Assembly: GCA_024641335.1 (NCBI GenBank)
Contig: JAHEDG010000009.1
Coordinates: forward strand, 19,078-83,077
DNA: 64,000 nt
DNA from: Candidatus Zixiibacteriota bacterium
Lineage (GTDB): Bacteria; Zixibacteria; MSB-5A5; UBA10806
Direction: 5' to 3'
This document shows positions 35,628 to 45,224 of this stretch, one piece after another; positions within the stretch are counted from its first letter, which is position 1, and the number at the start of each line of letters is the position of its first letter. The position numbers were made by a program, and so were the translations under genes. Under the pieces are notes generated by a model, which saw only the letters and a list, made by a program, of their open reading frames with translations, made no database searches and had not been told where the DNA came from.

Positions 35628-36539
35628 TTATGCAGATTGGATCAATTTCACCATGATCGCTTTCTGTATATGAAGGCGGTTTTCGGCCTGGTCGAAGACT
35701 ATCGAATGACGGCCGTCAATTATCTCGTCAGTAATCTCGCGTCCCCGCTCAGCGGGCAGGCAGTGCATGACGACATGGTTCGAGTCGGCTCCGGCCAAAA
35801 GTTGAGAGTTTAGTTGAAATTCCTTTAAAAGTTCAGCTTTCGAACCGGCTTGATCCTTTTGCCCCATTGACGCCCATACATCAGTATAGATGACATCGGC
35901 GTTCATCACGGCTTCCTTCGGGTTATCTGTTATGGTGATAGTTGATTTGCCGGCGTCCTTGGCTTCTTTTAATATCCGCGAATCAGGCCATGTTTCTTTT
36001 CTTGTGCCGATTCTAAGATCCATCGGTATCAAAGAAGCAGCTTTTAGCCAGGAATTGCAGACATTGTTTCCATCGCCCAAATAGGCTATTTTTATGCCAT
36101 CGATTCTCCCCTTATGCTCAATAATAGTCAGCATATCGCCCATAATCTGGCAGGGGTGCAAAAGATCGGTCAGCCCGTTAATAACCGGTACATCGGCGTA
36201 TTTAGCCAGTTCGATTAAAGATTGGTGCGAAAACGTACGTATTTCAATCATGGCCACGTATCTGGAGAGAACTTTCGCCACGTCATGAATAGATTCCCTG
36301 ACTCCGAGCTCTATTTCCTTTTCGGTGATGTAAAGCGAATTCCCGCCCAGCTCATTTATACCAACTTCAAAAGATATTCGTGTTCTCAGCGACGGCTTGT
36401 GAAATATGCAGGCTACAGTTTTCCCTTTTAAAACATCCAGCACTTGCCCCTTTTTCTTTTTTAATTCCGCCGCCAGCTTTAAAGTTTCCCTGACTTCGTT
36501 TTGACTAAAGTCAGTAATGGCCAGAAAATCTTTTTTCAT
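35628..36539 (-). CDS. argF: Ornithine carbamoyltransferase
   Basis: Makes citrulline from ornithine and carbamoyl phosphate in arginine synthesis. The ATG at 36539 follows the SD AGGTGG by 5 bases; the frame also reaches a GTG at 36548 inside that SD, which is rejected. The 303-residue length fits ornithine transcarbamylase. Motifs are SLRTR (50-54, the carbamoyl phosphate loop, usually STRTR), HPCQ (128-131), DVWASMGQ and HCLPAERG. The Thr-to-Leu change in the first motif also occurs in succinyl/acetylornithine transcarbamylases, but length and the remaining motifs favour the ornithine enzyme. No other arginine gene is near. Confidence 0.9.
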   Translation of the reverse strand: MKKDFLAITDFSQNEVRETLKLAAELKKKKGQVLDVLKGKTVACIFHKPSLRTRISFEVGINELGGNSLYITEKEIELGVRESIHDVAKVLSRYVAMIEIRTFSHQSLIELAKYADVPVINGLTDLLHPCQIMGDMLTIIEHKGRIDGIKIAYLGDGNNVCNSWLKAASLIPMDLRIGTRKETWPDSRILKEAKDAGKSTITITDNPKEAVMNADVIYTDVWASMGQKDQAGSKAELLKEFQLNSQLLAGADSNHVVMHCLPAERGREITDEIIDGRHSIVFDQAENRLHIQKAIMVKLIQSA

Positions 36540-36649
36540 AAACTCCACCTAACAAGCGTACTATTTTTATCAATGATTTTTATGTTAATTCCATTTCATT
36601 TTTAACTTTTACACGATTTTCTCAATTTTACTTATTCCTCATAGTATTT

Positions 36650-38038
36650 TTATTCTTTTTTGCCCTCTAATTCGAATTTAAGTAAAGAAGAAAGCAAAAC
36701 CCAAAATATTATATCAGGATATAATGACCCCTCAGTTAATATCCCGGAACCTTCGAATAAAGACCTTCCCCATAAAGATATTATACCCGCTGCTATTCCA
36801 AATACAACCATCCTCATCTCATTGGTTTTAGCAACCGCGATAGCGCGATTTACAGCTTTTATTGAAAGTACAACTAACCATAATATCAGAAGTATCCCCA
36901 TTATTCCAAGATCAACAGCTTTACTTACAAGTATATTATGAGCATGCTGCGTCCCTTTTACGAAGCCCCTTTCCCAGGCGGAAATCATATATTTATCATA
37001 TTCTTCCCTAAAATTGCCCAATCCCACTCCAAAATAAATATTTTTCGAAAATAAATCCAGTGAATTATGCCATATTTCTACTCGAGAGCTTCCACCCCTA
37101 TCAAGCCTTACGGCAGTTGATAATATTGATCTTACAGCCAGACTCGAATACAATACTGTTGCTACTAATATGCCTGTCATAACAACATATTTCAGCTTTC
37201 CATGCTTGTAAGATAAATACAGTACAGCCAATACAAATCCAACTATGGCAGCTCGGGCGTTAGTTAGTATCAGTGCCGAAAACAATAAACCGCCCAATCC
37301 CCAATAGCAGTATTTTATTATTATATTTTCCGAAAGCCTGGCCTGATAATACCATAATGCGATCACACATACCACGGTACCCCCGAGAATATTAGCATTA
37401 GAATATATCCCTGCGGGTTTAAGACGGTATAATGCCAGAAAATCGATAGCGCTGGATACCTGGCTATACTGATAAATTAAATATATCGCCGATACTGCCA
37501 TTGGTATGCTTATTGCAATAAACAATTTGACAAGAATCTCTCTATGAACCAAATCATATACTACAAATACCATACCGATAAATATTATAATCCTGATAAT
37601 AGCTTTTGCCTCATCTACCGTAACGCCTCCATTTAATGCAGATATCAACATTATCAAAATAAATACTGAAAAGTACTGAACCAATGATTTCGATATTTCG
37701 ATCCCTTCCTGTGAAACGACTAATTTTCTAATTAGCCAGAATCCAATTACAAATACAGCCATCGCCGAATTCAATACGACTTTGACATCTCCCGATAAAT
37801 ATATCACGAATGGAATCGCGCAAAAATACAGATACAGTACTGCGTATCGATATGCCATTAAGGAATATAATAAAATAGGAATAAATAGTAACACCAGGGC
37901 TTTCAAACCAAATAATATTGAAGCAGGAACAGCTAATAAAAAAATAAATATCGAACCGATCAGAAAAAGCTTTTGGTCTTGACGCAAAATACGTCGGCTG
38001 CCCGATAACATATCCGGCAATATTTCAAATGCACTCAT
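36650..38038 (-). CDS. O-antigen ligase / polymerase family membrane protein (WaaL/Wzy_C)
   Basis: A 462-residue inner-membrane protein with about 11-12 hydrophobic segments. The long periplasmic loop typical of the family contains SSRVEIWHNSLDLF, GVGLGNFREEYDKY and AHNILVSKAVDLGIMG; its AHN motif and arginine are conserved in ligases and Wzy polymerases. It would join or polymerise O-antigen or similar glycan on undecaprenyl phosphate. Base composition differs visibly from its neighbours: positions 37021-37080 have 16 G/C of 60, while 38941-39000 in hslU have 28 of 60. It lies between hslU and argF with no other glycan genes, suggesting transfer. Ligase versus polymerase cannot be decided. 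Confidence 0.87.
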   Translation of the reverse strand: MSAFEILPDMLSGSRRILRQDQKLFLIGSIFIFLLAVPASILFGLKALVLLFIPILLYSLMAYRYAVLYLYFCAIPFVIYLSGDVKVVLNSAMAVFVIGFWLIRKLVVSQEGIEISKSLVQYFSVFILIMLISALNGGVTVDEAKAIIRIIIFIGMVFVVYDLVHREILVKLFIAISIPMAVSAIYLIYQYSQVSSAIDFLALYRLKPAGIYSNANILGGTVVCVIALWYYQARLSENIIIKYCYWGLGGLLFSALILTNARAAIVGFVLAVLYLSYKHGKLKYVVMTGILVATVLYSSLAVRSILSTAVRLDRGGSSRVEIWHNSLDLFSKNIYFGVGLGNFREEYDKYMISAWERGFVKGTQHAHNILVSKAVDLGIMGILLILWLVVLSIKAVNRAIAVAKTNEMRMVVFGIAAGIISLWGRSLFEGSGILTEGSLYPDIIFWVLLSSLLKFELEGKKE

Positions 38039-38059
38039 CTTATAGATATCCGACCTTCC

Positions 38060-39433
38060 CTACAATATATACCTGGACAAATCCTTGTCCTCGACTATGC
38101 CGGCCAGAATGTCGCGGACGAATTTCCTGTTTACCTTGATCTTCTTCCGGCCCGCCTCGGGAGCGTCAAAGAGAATCTGCTCCAAAAGCCTGGTCATTAC
38201 AGTTTGAAGACGCCTTGCTCCGATATTTTCAGTTTTGGAATTAACCTCGAACGCTATTCGGGCTATCTCCTCGACCCCGGTTTTATCAAATATAAGATCA
38301 ACCCCGTCGGTTTTCAATAGCGCGGTATATTGCTTTATCAACGCGTTCTCCGGCTCGGTCAAAATCCTCACGAAATCCCCGGCCTTTAAACCGTCAAGCT
38401 CTACCCTTATAGGAAATCTTCCCTGAAGCTCAGGGATCAGATCGGACGGTTTGGAAATGTGAAACGCTCCGGCAGCCAGAAAAAGGATATGATCAGTCTT
38501 AACGAGCCCATATTTTGTCATCACATTAGTACCCTCGACGATCGGCAGAATATCGCGCTGTACTCCCTCGCGGGAAACATCAGGCCCGGTTTTGGATTTT
38601 TCCCCGGCGATCTTATCTATTTCGTCGACAAAAATCATCCCCGTATTCTCAACTCTGTCTATAGCCTCGGAGATTACCTCATCCATATCGATTAGCCTGT
38701 TGGCCTCATCTCCTTCTATAATATCGAGCGCTTCGGGAACCGTAACTCTTCTTTTCTTCGATTTCTTGGGCATCATCCCGGAAAACATATCCTGCATATT
38801 AACGCCGAGTTCCTCCATTCCCATGGGAGAAAATATCTCGACAATAGGAAAACGGTTGTTAGAAACCTCGATTTCGACAAACCGCTTATCCAACTTACCT
38901 TCGGTTAGCTGCTTGCGCAGTTTTTCCCTGGCCGCCAAGCTCTTCGTCTGAAGATCGTCATCTTCAGGCAAATTGGCTAACTTCTTCTGGGTAGAGGACG
39001 GCAGCAGAATATCCAGAAGCCTCTCCTCGGCTATCTTCCTGGCCTTTTTGGCGATCTTGATCTGTTTTTCTTTTTTAACCATGTTAACCGATAGATCGGT
39101 CAGATCCCTAATCATCGATTCCACGTCACGGCCAACATATCCTATCTCGGTAAATTTCGAGGCTTCCACCTTGATAAACGGGGCATCGGCCAGATTAGCC
39201 AGACGACGGGCTATTTCGGTTTTTCCTACGCCGGTCGGACCAATCATGATAATGTTATTAGGCATGATCTCATCTCGCAAATCATCGCCCACCATCTGCC
39301 GTCGCCAGCGATTCCTCATGGCTATAGCCACCATTCGTTTGGCCTTGTTCTGCCCGATAATATATTTATCTAGTTCGGCTACGATCTGCCGAGGGGTCAT
39401 CTCCCCTATCGCCGCGGGAATACCATCGGTCAT
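38060..39433 (-). CDS. hslU: HslU, ATPase subunit of the HslUV protease
   Basis: An AAA+ unfoldase that feeds proteins to HslV. The 457-residue chain has [30 protein letters not shown] at its start, Walker A GPTGVGKT (65-72) and [19 protein letters not shown] with the pore tyrosine. The variable I domain follows, then Walker [11 protein letters not shown]. The C-terminus ends DLSRYIL, the tail that docks into HslV. It overlaps hslV by 4 bases. Certain. Confidence 0.97.
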   Translation of the reverse strand: MTDGIPAAIGEMTPRQIVAELDKYIIGQNKAKRMVAIAMRNRWRRQMVGDDLRDEIMPNNIIMIGPTGVGKTEIARRLANLADAPFIKVEASKFTEIGYVGRDVESMIRDLTDLSVNMVKKEKQIKIAKKARKIAEERLLDILLPSSTQKKLANLPEDDDLQTKSLAAREKLRKQLTEGKLDKRFVEIEVSNNRFPIVEIFSPMGMEELGVNMQDMFSGMMPKKSKKRRVTVPEALDIIEGDEANRLIDMDEVISEAIDRVENTGMIFVDEIDKIAGEKSKTGPDVSREGVQRDILPIVEGTNVMTKYGLVKTDHILFLAAGAFHISKPSDLIPELQGRFPIRVELDGLKAGDFVRILTEPENALIKQYTALLKTDGVDLIFDKTGVEEIARIAFEVNSKTENIGARRLQTVMTRLLEQILFDAPEAGRKKIKVNRKFVRDILAGIVEDKDLSRYIL

Positions 39434-39969
39434 AAAGTCTCCACGTTGATATTATCGTTGGTGTAAACGCAAATGGAGGCAGCTATCTCCAGAGATTTGC
39501 GGACTATCTCCTCCGCCGACAATTTGGTTTCGGCCTTCAATGCCCGAGCCGCCGCCAGAGCATACGGCCCGCCCGAACCGATAGCTATAATTCCGTCATC
39601 CGGTTCTATGACATCGCCGTTGCCTGATATCATCAGCGCCTGTTTCTTATCGATTACGATCATGACCGCTTCGAGTCTTCTCAAATATTTATCTGTCCGC
39701 CATTCCTTGGCCAGTTCGACCGCGGACCTCGAAAGACTACCGGAATACTCCTCAATTTTAGATTCGAATTTCTCAAACAGGGTCAAGGCGTCGGCCGATG
39801 TCCCAGCGAAACCGGTCAAAATCGACTCATTGTAAAGCCGTCTGATTTTCGAAGCTTTGGCTTTCATGATGGTATCGCCCAAGCTGACCTGACCGTCGGC
39901 CCCCATGGCGGCCCCCTTCTTATCAACCACTGCCAGAACTGTCGTGGACCTGAATTGTATGCTTTCCAT
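39430..39969 (-). CDS. hslV: HslV, peptidase subunit of the HslUV protease
   Basis: A proteasome-like threonine peptidase (Ntn hydrolase) forming a double hexamer. The 179-residue chain has an eight-residue leader before the presumed catalytic threonine, T9 in [36 protein letters not shown] and [17 protein letters not shown] are family signatures. The leader must be removed to free T9. It is 3 bases after xerC and overlaps hslU. Confidence 0.96.
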   Translation of the reverse strand: MESIQFRSTTVLAVVDKKGAAMGADGQVSLGDTIMKAKASKIRRLYNESILTGFAGTSADALTLFEKFESKIEEYSGSLSRSAVELAKEWRTDKYLRRLEAVMIVIDKKQALMISGNGDVIEPDDGIIAIGSGGPYALAAARALKAETKLSAEEIVRKSLEIAASICVYTNDNINVETL

Positions 39970-39972
39970 ATA

Positions 39973-40896
39973 TTATACTTTCTCCGATCGGGGATGCGCC
40001 CTCTTGTAAACGGCGATCAACCGACCTGTTGTGGTATGAGCGTATTTTTGAGTAGTTTTCAGACTGGAATGACCCAGCATCTGCTGGACTGCCCGTAAAT
40101 TGGCTCCGGCCTCCAGAAGATGAGTGGCAAATGAATGACGCAGACTATGGGTGGAAAGTCCGTTCTGCTCTGATGCCATAAGTAAATATTTTTTCACTAT
40201 CCTTCCTACGCTTCGAGGGGTGAGCCGGTTTCCTCGTATATTCAGGAATACCGCTCGACCGGCTTTTATCGAAAAATTCCCCGATTGCATTTTCAGAGTT
40301 CTCTCCTCGAGATATGATTTCAGGACTTCGGCAGATTTGGGTCCCAACGGTACTACCCTGTACTTGCTCCCCTTACCCAGTATTCGTATTACCCGTTCTC
40401 CGAACCTGATGTCATTGGTATCTATCCCGACCAGCTCCGAAAGACGCAATCCGCAGCCGTAAAAAAGATCGAGCATAGCTCTGTCCCTTTTGCCCGCGAA
40501 ATCCCCGGCGAATTCAAACGACAGCATCCCGAAAGCCTCCTCCGCGGAAAGGTATCTGGCCCTGTAATGTTCCATTTTGGGGTACGGCAGGTCGCGAAAC
40601 GGATTGTTTTTCCACTTTCCCGAATCCGTAAGAAAATCTCCGAATCTTTTCAAAGAATCGAGCTTTCGGGCGATAGATACCTGCTTCAACCCTTTCTTTC
40701 TAAGATCGATCAGATATAGTCTCGCCTCCGCCACGGAAACAGAGCCGAATTTAAATCCGTCGCTCCGCTTTTGTTCAAAATACCTGATGAACTCAGAGCA
40801 ATCGCCTGTATAAGCTATCAGCGTATTTTTAGCTAAGTTATCTATATACTCCAGATGCCCGGAAAAATCGGACAGCATTTTTCGCCAATCTGCCAT
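39973..40896 (-). CDS. xerC: Tyrosine recombinase XerC
   Basis: A site-specific recombinase for chromosome dimer resolution at dif. The 307-residue chain has a SAM-like N-terminal DNA-binding domain and a catalytic domain with R151, K175, H250, R253, H276 and nucleophile Y285. Placement between topA and hslV matches the Bacillus codV-codW-codX cluster, which supports XerC rather than an integron or phage integrase. No dif site was recognised in this window. Confidence 0.93.
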   Translation of the reverse strand: MADWRKMLSDFSGHLEYIDNLAKNTLIAYTGDCSEFIRYFEQKRSDGFKFGSVSVAEARLYLIDLRKKGLKQVSIARKLDSLKRFGDFLTDSGKWKNNPFRDLPYPKMEHYRARYLSAEEAFGMLSFEFAGDFAGKRDRAMLDLFYGCGLRLSELVGIDTNDIRFGERVIRILGKGSKYRVVPLGPKSAEVLKSYLEERTLKMQSGNFSIKAGRAVFLNIRGNRLTPRSVGRIVKKYLLMASEQNGLSTHSLRHSFATHLLEAGANLRAVQQMLGHSSLKTTQKYAHTTTGRLIAVYKRAHPRSEKV

Positions 40897-40951
40897 ATTA
40901 AATTGAATTATAATCTCTTATAGTCTTTAAATCAAGATCTAATGAAAAAGA

Positions 40952-43177
40952 TCAATCGGCCGCTAAGGCTTCTTCGGTCTGGCTTTCGCGAATCGCCTTG
41001 CATTTCAGGCAGGCCAGATGATCTCCCCTGGTTTTGGTCGATTTCTCGACCATATAAGGATTTCCGCAGGAATCGCAGGCAATATTAACCGGCCTGTACC
41101 AGGTGGAATGTTCGCATTTAGGGTATTCCGAACAGGAAAAGAATACTTTGCCCCGTCGCGATGTTCTCTCGACAATATCTCCAGGGCATCCTGTTTCAGG
41201 ACACTTTACGCCGGTCGGGAAACTCTTGGTAGTCTTGCATTCGGGATATTTAACACAGGCTATATATCGCCCGAAACGACTTCTGCGTACCTGCATGGGG
41301 GATCCGCAGGTCGGACATATATCATCTATTTGGGGAGCGTCCTCGTCTTCCACGGATCTGGTATTTTTGCAATCTGGATAGCCCGAGCAGGCTATAAATT
41401 TCCCATTCCTGCCCAATTTTATGATCATCGGCTTGCCGCATTTATCGCAATTTTCGTCGGTTTTTTCTTCAGTCTGCTCTTTGATCTTATCTTTCAACGC
41501 TTCAGCCTTATCCAGGTCTAATTTCATCGGTCCGTAGAAATTCCTGAGCACGTCCACCCAGTTATATGAGCCGTCCTCTATTTTATCCAGCTCCTCTTCC
41601 ATGTGAGCTGTAAACTCTTCGGAAAATATATCGGTGAAATAGGAAATCAGTATCCTGTTGACTGTCTTGCCGATATCGGTCGGCTGAAATCTCCGTTTAT
41701 CGGCGGAGATATATTTCCTGTCGAGAAGAACAGAGATGATCTGTGCGTATGTGGATGGTCTTCCGATCCCTTTCTGCTCCAACTCCTTTACCAGGCTTCC
41801 GGCGTTGAATCGGGCCGGCGGCTCGGTAAAATGCTGGTCGGCGCGAACTTCTTCGAGATTTAGTTTCTCGCCGGTTTTTATCGTTGGGAATCCTTTGCCA
41901 TTCTCCTCTTCCTTGCCGTTGTAAACTCGAGTGAAACCGTCGAATGTCATTTTCTGCTTGGCGCCTTTGAACAGATAGCGGCCGCCTTCAACCTCAACGG
42001 TATCGACATCGAATTCGGCCGGACTCATCTGGGAGGCCATAAATCTGCGCCAGATCAAGTCGTAAAGCCTCATTTGGTCCTTAGTGAGATATTTCTTTAT
42101 CTCATCGGGAGTCAATTCAGGATATGTCGGCCTGATAGCTTCATGAGCGTCCTGGGCTTTACTGGATTTTTTATGTTTGACTTCACCATCGGGGATATAT
42201 TCATCACCGAAGAGTTTCTTGATTGTTTTCCTGGCTGCGGCTGACGCTTCTCCGGCCACCCTGGTCGAATCGGTACGCATATAGGTTATCAGACCGATCT
42301 GGCCTTCAGTCCCTACCTCCACACCCTCATAAAGCTGCTGGGCAACGACCATAGTAGCCTTGTTGGACATCCGCAACTTATTGAAACTATCCTGTTGGAG
42401 GCTGCTGGTAATGAAAGGAGGCATGGGCGATTTTTTCATTTTGGATTTTACATGGCTCTTGACCGCGAAAGACTCCGATTCGATACCTGATTTGATCTTT
42501 TTCGCCTCTTTTTCCGATGATATCTCCACTTTCTCAGCATCGATTTTGGACAGCTTAAGCGAGAGAATTCCGCTCTTTTTGGCCTTGAAATCGGCTTCGA
42601 AAGTCCAGTATTCCTGCGGAACAAATTTATCTATTTCAGCTTCGCGATCGCAGATAATCTTCAACGCCACCGACTGCACGCGGCCGGCAGAAAGACCCCT
42701 GAAAACGGTCTTCCATAAAATAGGGCTGATTTTGTACCCGACCAGACGATCCAAAATTCGCCTGGCTTGCTGGGCATATACCTTATTTTGGTCGATTTCA
42801 CCGGCGTTCTTAATAGCTTCCACCACGGCGTTCTTGGTTATTTCATTGAACGCGGCCCGGTAAAGCTTCTTATTCGATTTGGATATTTCTTCGGCGATAT
42901 GAAAGGCGATGGCCTCGCCCTCACGGTCCGGATCGGGAGCGATATAGACTTTGGCCGATACCTTGGCAGCATCCTTCAAGCTCTTGATAATCTTGGCTTT
43001 GCCTCTGATGGTTACATATTCCGGCTCGAAGTTATTATCTACATCAACCCCTAAGGTTTTAACAGGCAGATCCTTGATATGCCCACCGGAGGCGATGACC
43101 TCATAATCCTTACCCAGAAATTTTTTCAGGGTTTTGGATTTTGTAGGTGATTCGACTATTACCAGATTTTTTGCCAA
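40952..43177 (-). CDS. topA: DNA topoisomerase I (type IA)
   Basis: Relaxes negative supercoils. The 741-residue enzyme has an N-terminal TOPRIM domain (VESPTKSKTL, DPDREGEAIAFHI) and active-site Y299 in GLITYMRTDSTR. At least four C-terminal cysteine zinc-ribbon repeats (about 575-735) are present, for example CDKCGKPMIIKLGRNGKFIAC and CPTCGSPMQVRRSRFGRYIAC. An SD (GGGAG) precedes the ATG. It is followed by xerC-hslVU, as in Bacillus but without trmFO between them. Confidence 0.97.
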   Translation of the reverse strand: MAKNLVIVESPTKSKTLKKFLGKDYEVIASGGHIKDLPVKTLGVDVDNNFEPEYVTIRGKAKIIKSLKDAAKVSAKVYIAPDPDREGEAIAFHIAEEISKSNKKLYRAAFNEITKNAVVEAIKNAGEIDQNKVYAQQARRILDRLVGYKISPILWKTVFRGLSAGRVQSVALKIICDREAEIDKFVPQEYWTFEADFKAKKSGILSLKLSKIDAEKVEISSEKEAKKIKSGIESESFAVKSHVKSKMKKSPMPPFITSSLQQDSFNKLRMSNKATMVVAQQLYEGVEVGTEGQIGLITYMRTDSTRVAGEASAAARKTIKKLFGDEYIPDGEVKHKKSSKAQDAHEAIRPTYPELTPDEIKKYLTKDQMRLYDLIWRRFMASQMSPAEFDVDTVEVEGGRYLFKGAKQKMTFDGFTRVYNGKEEENGKGFPTIKTGEKLNLEEVRADQHFTEPPARFNAGSLVKELEQKGIGRPSTYAQIISVLLDRKYISADKRRFQPTDIGKTVNRILISYFTDIFSEEFTAHMEEELDKIEDGSYNWVDVLRNFYGPMKLDLDKAEALKDKIKEQTEEKTDENCDKCGKPMIIKLGRNGKFIACSGYPDCKNTRSVEDEDAPQIDDICPTCGSPMQVRRSRFGRYIACVKYPECKTTKSFPTGVKCPETGCPGDIVERTSRRGKVFFSCSEYPKCEHSTWYRPVNIACDSCGNPYMVEKSTKTRGDHLACLKCKAIRESQTEEALAAD

Positions 43178-43241
43178 ATTAATGCTCCCAAATCAAATAT
43201 CGAACAAGAATCGAATATCATTAATAAAAAAACGTGATTTA

Positions 43242-43493
43242 TCAAGTTAAATCGTAAGTTTCTTCCTCGGCCTCAATTTTATGTATCTCGTACTGGACTT
43301 TTCCGTCTTTCAACTCCTCAAGAGCCACCGAAGTAACCTTACGCCGATCGAGATTGGCCAATTCTTCCGGAGCGAGCTGATCCCGGGCTACTACTCTCAG
43401 AGAATTTATCTTCCTGGCCAGTTTAGCCGCGACAATTACCTGTTCGTAGACATTGCCGTTAACGGCATTGATTGCTTTTTTCTCTTTGCTCAT
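43242..43493 (-). CDS. rpoZ: RNA polymerase omega subunit
   Basis: A small RNA polymerase subunit aiding beta' folding. The 83-residue protein has VYEQVIVAAKLARKINSL and the later VTSVALEELKDGKVQYEI, matching omega. Its position between gmk and topA, downstream of yicC, is the widely conserved yicC-gmk-rpoZ order. Confidence 0.92.
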   Translation of the reverse strand: MSKEKKAINAVNGNVYEQVIVAAKLARKINSLRVVARDQLAPEELANLDRRKVTSVALEELKDGKVQYEIHKIEAEEETYDLT

Positions 43494-43548
43494 TTGTTCT
43501 GCCTCCTTCGCTGATCAACCTTAACACCCGGCGTTATCCAGGAGTTCC

Positions 43549-44187
43549 CTACAAACCCAATAGCCTGGCTTGAGGTCTTTGCCAGAATCGGCGATTGTTC
43601 CGACGGGATGTTTTGGATCTTTCAGCGGCTATTATCATATCGACCTCGTTGATTGCTTTCTTGAGGTCATCGTTCAAAACAACGTAATCATATTTTTTCC
43701 AGTAACCTAATTCCTTGACCGCGGCGGCAAGTCTGAGCCTTTTCTGCTCGGGAGATTCGGTTCGACGTTTAAACAGACGGCTCCTCAGCTCGGTCAAGGA
43801 GGGAGGAATAATAAAGATCGTGACCGCTGCTGGAAATTTCTTCTTTATTGAAATTCCTCCCTGATAATCCAGATCGCAAAGCAGAACCCTGTCAGCGGTT
43901 AGAGCTTTATTTATCTCGCTCATGGGGGTGCCGTAACTAAATCCGAAAACCCCGGCCCATTCGGCGAATTCCCCTTTCTTCCTCATGGAAGCGAACCTAT
44001 CTTCGGTGATAAAATGATAATCGATACCTTTTTTTTCCTTAGGTCTCGGAGATCGGGTCGTAGCCGAAACAGAAAAGGAAAAATCACCATGCGATTTTTG
44101 AAGCTCGCGGCAGATTGTGGTTTTGCCGGTTCCCGACGGCGACGAGATCACGACTATCAAACCGGGCAGTTTTCCTGATGATCTCAT
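43549..44187 (-). CDS. gmk: Guanylate kinase
   Basis: Phosphorylates GMP to GDP. The 212-residue chain has the P-loop SSPSGTGKTT (15-24), the GMP-binding TTRSPRPKEKKGIDYHF and FSYGTP segments, and lid arginines in LRSRLFKRRTESPEQ. A basic ~15-residue tail after the normal end (SKTSRRNNRRFWQ) is slightly longer than usual. It sits between yicC and rpoZ. Confidence 0.96.
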   Translation of the reverse strand: MRSSGKLPGLIVVISSPSGTGKTTICRELQKSHGDFSFSVSATTRSPRPKEKKGIDYHFITEDRFASMRKKGEFAEWAGVFGFSYGTPMSEINKALTADRVLLCDLDYQGGISIKKKFPAAVTIFIIPPSLTELRSRLFKRRTESPEQKRLRLAAAVKELGYWKKYDYVVLNDDLKKAINEVDMIIAAERSKTSRRNNRRFWQRPQARLLGL

Positions 44188-44250
44188 AAATATTTCTCGT
44201 CCTTAATAAACCCAAAAGCCGCGATTTTCGGTATTGTGTTTCGAGCGGGC

Positions 44251-45126
44251 TTATTCAATGTTCTGGACCTGCTCCCGAAGCCTCTCAAGTTCTTCCTTAA
44301 CAGCGATAACCCGCCGAGATATCTCATAGCTGGCAGATTTGGAGCCGATAGTATTGGCTTCCCGGTTTAACTCCTGCAAAATGAAATTCAAACGTTTACC
44401 GATCGGACCGTCTTCCTTAAGACTATCCCGGCATTGCTCTATATGAGAACTCAATCTGATACACTCTTCGGTGATATCCGATTTCTCCGCGAAAATGGTT
44501 ACCTCGGTGGCCAGCCGATGTTCATCAACCGGGGTGTCGCCGAGAATATCCTGAATTCGCGATTTGAGCTTTTCCCTGTACGCTTCCACATTGCCGGAGG
44601 CCAGATCGCTGATTTCGGCGGAGACCTGACCGATACCGGTCAGTCTGGCGGACATATCATCGGCCAGGTTCTTTCCTTCGGTTCTCCGCATTTCCACTAC
44701 AGCGTCAGCGGCTTTTTCCAAAGCCGACTTGAGTACTCTCCAGATCTCATCGAGATCATCTTCCTTTTTTTCCGCTTTGACCAGATCGGGCAGAGAGGCG
44801 AAATCCCTCATAGAGATTCCACCATCCAGAGAATATCTATCTTTTATCAATTTAAATATCTCATAATAGGCATCGGCCTTTGCCTCATCGAGCACAATAT
44901 TTTCGTGAGACTGCTCGCTTTCCCAGACAATCGAAACCATGATTTTGCCGCGGTTAAACCTGTTATTGAGCACCAGCTTGATCTCGTTTTCCAGCGAGGC
45001 CAGACTCTTCGGAAATCTCATTTGATAATCCAGATAACGGTTATTGACCGAGTTGATCTCCACCGTAAACTTATATTCGCCATTTTCCGATTCGGCCCGG
45101 CCGAATCCGGTCATACTGCGCGGCAT
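44251..45126 (-). CDS. yicC: YicC family endoribonuclease-like protein
   Basis: YicC proteins are conserved stress-related endoribonucleases. The start is set at 45126 (MPRSMTGFGRAE) because GGGAG lies 7 bases upstream and the family begins there; a longer reading from 45180 is rejected. The 291-residue chain has SMTGFGRAE, INSVNNRYLDYQMRFP, and the C-terminal catalytic region GKRLNFILQELNREANTIGSKS. It heads the long minus-strand run behind a consensus promoter. Confidence 0.94.
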   Translation of the reverse strand: MPRSMTGFGRAESENGEYKFTVEINSVNNRYLDYQMRFPKSLASLENEIKLVLNNRFNRGKIMVSIVWESEQSHENIVLDEAKADAYYEIFKLIKDRYSLDGGISMRDFASLPDLVKAEKKEDDLDEIWRVLKSALEKAADAVVEMRRTEGKNLADDMSARLTGIGQVSAEISDLASGNVEAYREKLKSRIQDILGDTPVDEHRLATEVTIFAEKSDITEECIRLSSHIEQCRDSLKEDGPIGKRLNFILQELNREANTIGSKSASYEISRRVIAVKEELERLREQVQNIE

Positions 45127-45168
45127 CTTATTGCTCCCATCAAAGACCAATAATCGAACAAAACTAAG

Positions 45169-45196
45169 AAAATACCGCAAAAAGATCTTTTGTCAA
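45169..45196 (-). promoter_or_regulatory. Sigma-70 promoter of yicC and the genes downstream
   Basis: A consensus TTGACA (45196-45191) is followed after 16 bases by TATTTT (45174-45169) on the minus strand. The start would be near 45162, 36 bases before the yicC ATG. It lies in the divergent gap shared with rqcH. Confidence 0.7.
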
Positions 45197-45224
45197 CCTA
45201 ATAATCGATGTAAATTGGCGAATC

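Noticed and set aside
45127..45180. Longer N-terminus of yicC
   Set aside because: The family begins MxxSMTGFG, and the SD fits the ATG at 45126; the promoter also lies just upstream.
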